Source: an uncultured Anaerolineales bacterium (GTDB taxonomy: Bacteria > Chloroflexota > Anaerolineae > Aggregatilineales > Aggregatilineaceae). From it: DNA of 64,000 nt. The notes beneath the pieces were generated by a model. It was given only the letters and a program-made list of their open reading frames with translations. It did no database searches and had not been told where the DNA came from. Location of the stretch: assembly GCA_937135955.1 (NCBI GenBank), contig CAKZOB010000073.1, forward strand, positions 82,486 through 146,485, given 5' to 3'. Below are positions 61,208-64,000 of the stretch, in pieces; position 1 is the stretch's first letter, and each line of letters begins with the position of its first letter. A program made the position numbers and the translations under genes.

Positions 61208-62884
61208 TCACACTGGCACCACCTCACCGCGCACCTCACGCACAAAGGCGAAGGTCATGGGGCGGCGCTTGGTCTCGGTGTAGAACAGCTTGGCGAGCGC
61301 GTCCTGGATAGCCAGGGTCAGATTGCCCTGTTTGTGGGTGCGCACCACCTCGGCGATCAGCTCCTGGGCCATGATCATCAGCTCGGTCGCGTCACGCCAG
61401 AAGACAAACCCGCGCGAGATGATCTCTGGCGGCTCCAGCAGTTCGCGCGTTTGGGCATCTATGAGCACCAGCACGCTCACGAAACCATCGCGCCCCAGCG
61501 ATTCGCGGTCGCGCATGACAATCGGCCCGACATCGCCCACACCCTTGCCATCCACGAATACATAACCGCCTGGCACCCGCTCGCCGACTTCCAGGCGGTC
61601 GGAAGTCAGGAAGATCTCGGTACCGTTCTCCACGACGGCAATACGCTGCGACGGGATGCCCAGTTCCTGCGCCAGCAGGCTGTGCTGGGTCAGGTGACGC
61701 AATTCCCCGTGCACCGGAATGAAGAACTTGGGCCGCAACATGTTGATCAGCAGCTTGAGTTCTTCGCGGCGGGCATGGCCAGAGACATGCACCTGAGCGA
61801 TAGGATGGTAGATGACGTTCGCCCCGCGCTGAATGAGCTTGTTGATGGTGCGGTGTACCAGTTCCTCGTTGCCAGGGATAGGGTGCGCCGACATGATCAC
61901 CGTGTCGCCGCGCTGAATTTCGAGCTGACGGTGTTGCCCCCAGGCCAGCCGCCCCAGCACTGCCGACGGTTCGCCCTGCGTGCCCGTCGCCATGATGACA
62001 ACTTCGTGAGGGGGCATTTTGTTGGCGCGATCTACCGGCACCAGCAGGTCTTTGGGCAGGTCGAGATAGCCCAGCCGTGTGGCGACCTTGATGTATTCGG
62101 TCATGCTGTGGCCGGCGATGGCCATCTTGCGGTTGTGTCGCTGCGCGGCCTGTGCCACCTGCTGAATGCGCGAGATGAGCGAGGCGAAGGTAGCGACGAT
62201 GATGCGGCCCCGCGCCTGTGAAAAGACCTGCTCGAACGCCTTGTCAATCACCGCCTCGGAGGGCGTCCAGCCTTCCTGGTCGGCGTTGGTGCTGTCGGAG
62301 AGCAGGGCCAGCACGCCGCGCTGTGCGAATTCGGCCAGCTTGGCGAAGTCGGGCGGCCAGCCGTCTACTGGCGTGTGGTCGAACTTGAAGTCGCTGGAAT
62401 GCACCACCAGGCCGATGGGCGTGTTGATGCCCAGCCCTACACCGTCGGGGATGCTGTGGCAGACGTGAAACGTCTCGATGGTGAACGGCCCCAGCGCCAG
62501 CACGTCGCCCGCTTTAAAGACGTGCAGCGGATGATCGGCGTGACCAAACTGCAGCATTTTGATTTCGAGCAGGCCCGCTGTCAGGGCCGTGGCGTAGACG
62601 GGCACGGGGATCGCGTCGAGGACGTGCCCGATAGCTCCGGTGTGATCTTCGTGCCCGTGCGTGACGATGATGCCGTGAATGACCAGGTTTCCCTGGGCAA
62701 TCTGGTCTACCACATATTGAAAGTCGGGGATGATGTAATCTATCCCCAACATGTCGTTTTCGGGGAACATGATGCCCGTGTCTATGATGATGCCTTCCCG
62801 GCCATACTGGATCAGCATCATGTTCTTGCCAATTTCACCCAGCCCGCCCAGGGGCAGGATGCGCAGCTTACCGTTCGGTATCAT
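61208..62884 (-). CDS. rnj: Ribonuclease J
   Basis: The 558-aa protein is a beta-CASP metallo-beta-lactamase nuclease that processes and degrades RNA from 5' or internal ends. It has the catalytic HGHEDH at 76-81, ILPLGGLGEIGKNM at 9-22, a beta-CASP domain with STNADQEGW, and SGHARREELKLLINMLRPKF near 370-390. A GAGGAG ribosome site precedes the ATG at 62884. The leader carries three hairpins (62902-63060) suggestive of feedback control. Confidence 0.95.
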   Translation of the reverse strand: MIPNGKLRILPLGGLGEIGKNMMLIQYGREGIIIDTGIMFPENDMLGIDYIIPDFQYVVDQIAQGNLVIHGIIVTHGHEDHTGAIGHVLDAIPVPVYATALTAGLLEIKMLQFGHADHPLHVFKAGDVLALGPFTIETFHVCHSIPDGVGLGINTPIGLVVHSSDFKFDHTPVDGWPPDFAKLAEFAQRGVLALLSDSTNADQEGWTPSEAVIDKAFEQVFSQARGRIIVATFASLISRIQQVAQAAQRHNRKMAIAGHSMTEYIKVATRLGYLDLPKDLLVPVDRANKMPPHEVVIMATGTQGEPSAVLGRLAWGQHRQLEIQRGDTVIMSAHPIPGNEELVHRTINKLIQRGANVIYHPIAQVHVSGHARREELKLLINMLRPKFFIPVHGELRHLTQHSLLAQELGIPSQRIAVVENGTEIFLTSDRLEVGERVPGGYVFVDGKGVGDVGPIVMRDRESLGRDGFVSVLVLIDAQTRELLEPPEIISRGFVFWRDATELMIMAQELIAEVVRTHKQGNLTLAIQDALAKLFYTETKRRPMTFAFVREVRGEVVPV

Positions 62885-62901
62885 GCGTGATAAACTCCTC
62901 T

Positions 62902-62982
62902 AGGGACGCAGCGCGTCCCTGGCTAAATGGCGGACGTGATTCAAACAAACGTCACTTAAACGAAGCCCTGCCCAGGCTTCGT
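62902..62982 (-). promoter_or_regulatory. Two hairpins in the RNase J leader
   Basis: AGGGACGC (62902-62909) pairs with GCGTCCCT (62913-62920) around a 3-nt loop, just above the ribosome site. ACGAAGCC (62960-62967) pairs with GGCTTCGT (62975-62982) around a 7-nt loop. Both lie in the presumed leader and are 8 bp. A third 7-bp inverted repeat, ATATGCC/GGCATAT, is at 63033-63060. Confidence 0.5.
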
Positions 62983-63140
62983 CCAGTATCAGGGTGAATG
63001 CACAGGGGAAATAACAGTCGCTGGCGTGTCTGATATGCCAGCCTGCACGGCCCGGCATATACCAAAAGACGGTCTTGTCAGCTCAGACAGACCGCGCCAG
63101 GAGGACAGTGGTCAGAGCACAGCAGCGCGAGGAGAAGGCG

Positions 63141-63368
63141 TCAGTTTTCAGCGGGTTCTTCCTGCACACACACGGCGTATAGCCCGCGCCGGGTCTGTTC
63201 TAGCAAGAAAGAGACCAGCGCTCCTTCGCGCAACGTACGGACACCCTTGCCGCGAATGGCCGAGTAGCGTACCATGACCTCGCGCCCATCGGGCAAGGCA
63301 ATGGTGCCCGCTCCCCCGTACATATCAAAACTCTTCACCGTTCCCAGATAACGTCTATCGAGTTCCAT
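63141..63368 (-). CDS. Small cold-shock-domain-like protein with degenerate RNP motifs
   Basis: The 75-aa protein starts MELDRRYLGTVKSFDMYGGA and has the CSD outline G-x-V-K-x-F, then GREVMVRYSAIRGKGVRTLR, EGALVSFLLEQT. The RNP1 aromatic positions (normally F-G-F-I) read GAGTI and RNP2 reads VMVRY, so RNA binding through the normal stacking residues is doubtful. GGAG lies 11 nt upstream of the ATG. It is 256 nt ahead of RNase J and could be co-expressed with it. Confidence 0.7.
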   Translation of the reverse strand: MELDRRYLGTVKSFDMYGGAGTIALPDGREVMVRYSAIRGKGVRTLREGALVSFLLEQTRRGLYAVCVQEEPAEN

Positions 63369-63576
63369 AATGGCAGTAACTCCAACGAAAGGCGCTCGTG
63401 TGCCTGCCAGTCGTCCGACACAAGAAAACGTCTGCGTGAGAACGTTTTCATCATACCAGGACTTGCGCACTTCGTCAAATATCTAGAGATTCCGGCCCAA
63501 ATCGTCGTTGACCGCAGAGGGCGAACATGCTATACTGTACCCGCCTCGGAGGGGCTTGTCCGTCGGGAGGCAACCC

Positions 63577-63667
63577 GGAGGGATGGCCGAGTGGTTTAAG
63601 GCGGTGGTCTTGAAAACCACTGAGGCGTTATACGTCTCCGGGGGTTCGAATCCCTCTCCCTCCGCCA
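63577..63667 (+). tRNA. tRNA-Ser (anticodon TGA), CCA encoded
   Basis: The acceptor stem GGAGGGA pairs with TCCCTCC. The anticodon loop is CTTGAAA with anticodon TGA, the variable arm is long as for class II tRNA-Ser, the T-loop is GGTTCGAATCC and G73-CCA is present at 63664-63667. It is not tRNA-Sec, which would read UCA. Confidence 0.95.
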
Positions 63668-63688
63668 ATCAATTTGCCTATCCCTTAT

Positions 63689-63782
63689 GGGGAGGTGCCA
63701 GAGTGGTCGATTGGGGCCGCCTGCTAAGCGGTTAACCGGCTTTTAAACCGGTTCGCAGGTTCGAATCCTGTCCTCCCCGCCA
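63689..63782 (+). tRNA. tRNA-Ser (anticodon GCT), CCA encoded
   Basis: The acceptor stem GGGGAGG pairs with CCTCCCC. The anticodon loop CTGCTAA gives anticodon GCT (AGC/AGT codons). A long variable arm, the TTCGAATCC T-loop and an encoded CCA at 63780-63782 are present. It is 21 nt from the first tRNA-Ser and likely on the same transcript. Confidence 0.95.
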
Positions 63783-63787
63783 GATAA

Positions 63788-63819
63788 AAGCGCCGCCAGA
63801 ATTGCCCTGAGCGGCGCTT
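63788..63819. terminator. Bidirectional terminator after the tRNA pair
   Basis: AAGCGCCGC (63788-63796) pairs with GCGGCGCTT (63811-63819) around a 14-nt loop. On the minus strand TTTT follows, and on the plus strand TTATT. It separates the tRNA genes from the convergent gene. Confidence 0.8.
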
Positions 63820-63826
63820 ATTCGTC

Positions 63827-64000
63827 TCATTCCCGCTCCTGAGGATGTCCGCGGTCGAGATACTCCCCGCCGTGCGACCGCACGCGCGTCCCATATACAA
63901 TCGGCCCGCGGAAGAGGACATCATCGCCACGCTTGCGCTTGGCTTTCTCTGTCCCCGCCCGGCTGTAGAACAACAGCGCCATCCCCAGGATGATAAACAG
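63827..64000 (-). CDS. C-terminal part of a membrane protein (cut by window edge)
   Basis: The 57 visible residues, ending at the TGA at 63827-63829, start in a hydrophobic helix (LFIILGMALLFYSRAG) followed by a basic stretch (KAKRKRG) and a polar tail ending HPQERE. It has the look of the end of a small membrane protein with a cytoplasmic tail. Family unknown. Confidence 0.55.
   Translation of the reverse strand: MFIILGMALLFYSRAGTEKAKRKRGDDVLFRGPIVYGTRVRSHGGEYLDRGHPQERE

Noticed and set aside
63577..63667. Possible tRNA-Sec because of the long variable arm
   Set aside because: The anticodon is TGA, which reads UCA serine codons. tRNA-Sec would have a TCA anticodon and a longer acceptor stem.
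63724..63930. A 68-aa minus-strand frame crossing the second tRNA-Ser
   Set aside because: It passes through the tRNA and the terminator; a different frame gives a plausible C-terminal membrane tail ending at 63827.

Overview
This is a GC-rich (roughly 60-65%) bacterial chromosome segment with no phage, plasmid or CRISPR signatures. Gene content and style point to the phylum Chloroflexota, probably an anaerobic or facultative Anaerolineae-type organism. The evidence is an RNase J, a T-box leader ahead of thrS, a radical SAM maturase of the tungsten-enzyme type, HypE, an 8-Cys ferredoxin, PT-rich single-pass surface proteins, several URO-D, SIS and PfkB sugar-type genes, and three families of short palindromic interspersed repeats. 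The phylum is an inference from content, not from a marker-gene tree.

Layout. 1-5.3 kb (minus): methyltransferase (cut by the window edge), SbcC, SbcD and a 3'-nucleotidase/inositol-phosphatase-like protein form a tight operon. 5.7-8 kb: a small ferredoxin overlapping a 65-aa protein, an atypical response regulator, and a DUF3891 protein. 8.2-10 kb (plus): a thioredoxin-like lipoprotein whose catalytic cysteine codon is TGA (probable selenocysteine, with a hairpin 20 nt downstream), followed by HypE. 10.4-18.8 kb: a CapD/WbpM-type nucleotide-sugar dehydratase, a GNAT protein, a SIS protein translationally coupled to a PfkB-like kinase, a YedF-like DsrE protein (a family associated with selenium metabolism), a low-GC methyltransferase, a second PfkB-like kinase and an NAD(P)-binding epimerase. 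Both PfkB-like proteins carry Asn in place of the usual catalytic Asp. 19-24.6 kb: a large multi-PAS hybrid histidine kinase whose phospho-acceptor His is Tyr, a single-domain response regulator convergent with it, and a ketoglutarate-semialdehyde-type aldehyde dehydrogenase.

24.7-31 kb (minus): a secreted protein, a URO-D-family protein, an M24-like protein, an MFS transporter and a small membrane protein. 31.3-37.6 kb (minus): a sugar or sugar-acid catabolic operon holding two SDRs, an MBL-fold hydrolase, an FAH-family hydrolase, a solute-binding-like protein and an enolase-superfamily dehydratase. This set matches the diketo-hydrolase version of 6-deoxyhexose/aldose oxidation. 38-43.5 kb (minus): a membrane HEXXH protein, a FlK-like thioesterase, a DUF429 protein, a DUF2142-like membrane protein and an acetyl-xylan-esterase-like hydrolase. 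43.9-46.7 kb (minus): a consensus promoter, a T-box leader, a 132-aa unknown gene and a TGS-less ThrRS. 47-58 kb: a glycosyltransferase, a small membrane protein, a lactate-permease-family transporter, a membrane-anchored TIR-like protein, MurJ, a radical SAM maturase with an AbrB-like N-terminus, and a large FtsX/MacB-type permease. 58-63.4 kb (minus): three tandem PT-rich single-pass proteins, a parvulin-type lipoprotein, RNase J with hairpins in its leader, and a cold-shock-like protein. 63.6-64 kb: two tRNA-Ser genes, a terminator and the end of another gene.

Between genes lie short palindromic elements of three types. One type has 20-bp terminal inverted repeats and about 10-bp target duplications. 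In one place a second type has inserted into a copy of the first, leaving a 9-bp duplication. The strongest candidate for new biology is the UGA-containing thioredoxin-like gene at 8.2-8.8 kb; the YedF-like gene 7 kb away is independent, if indirect, support for selenium use.
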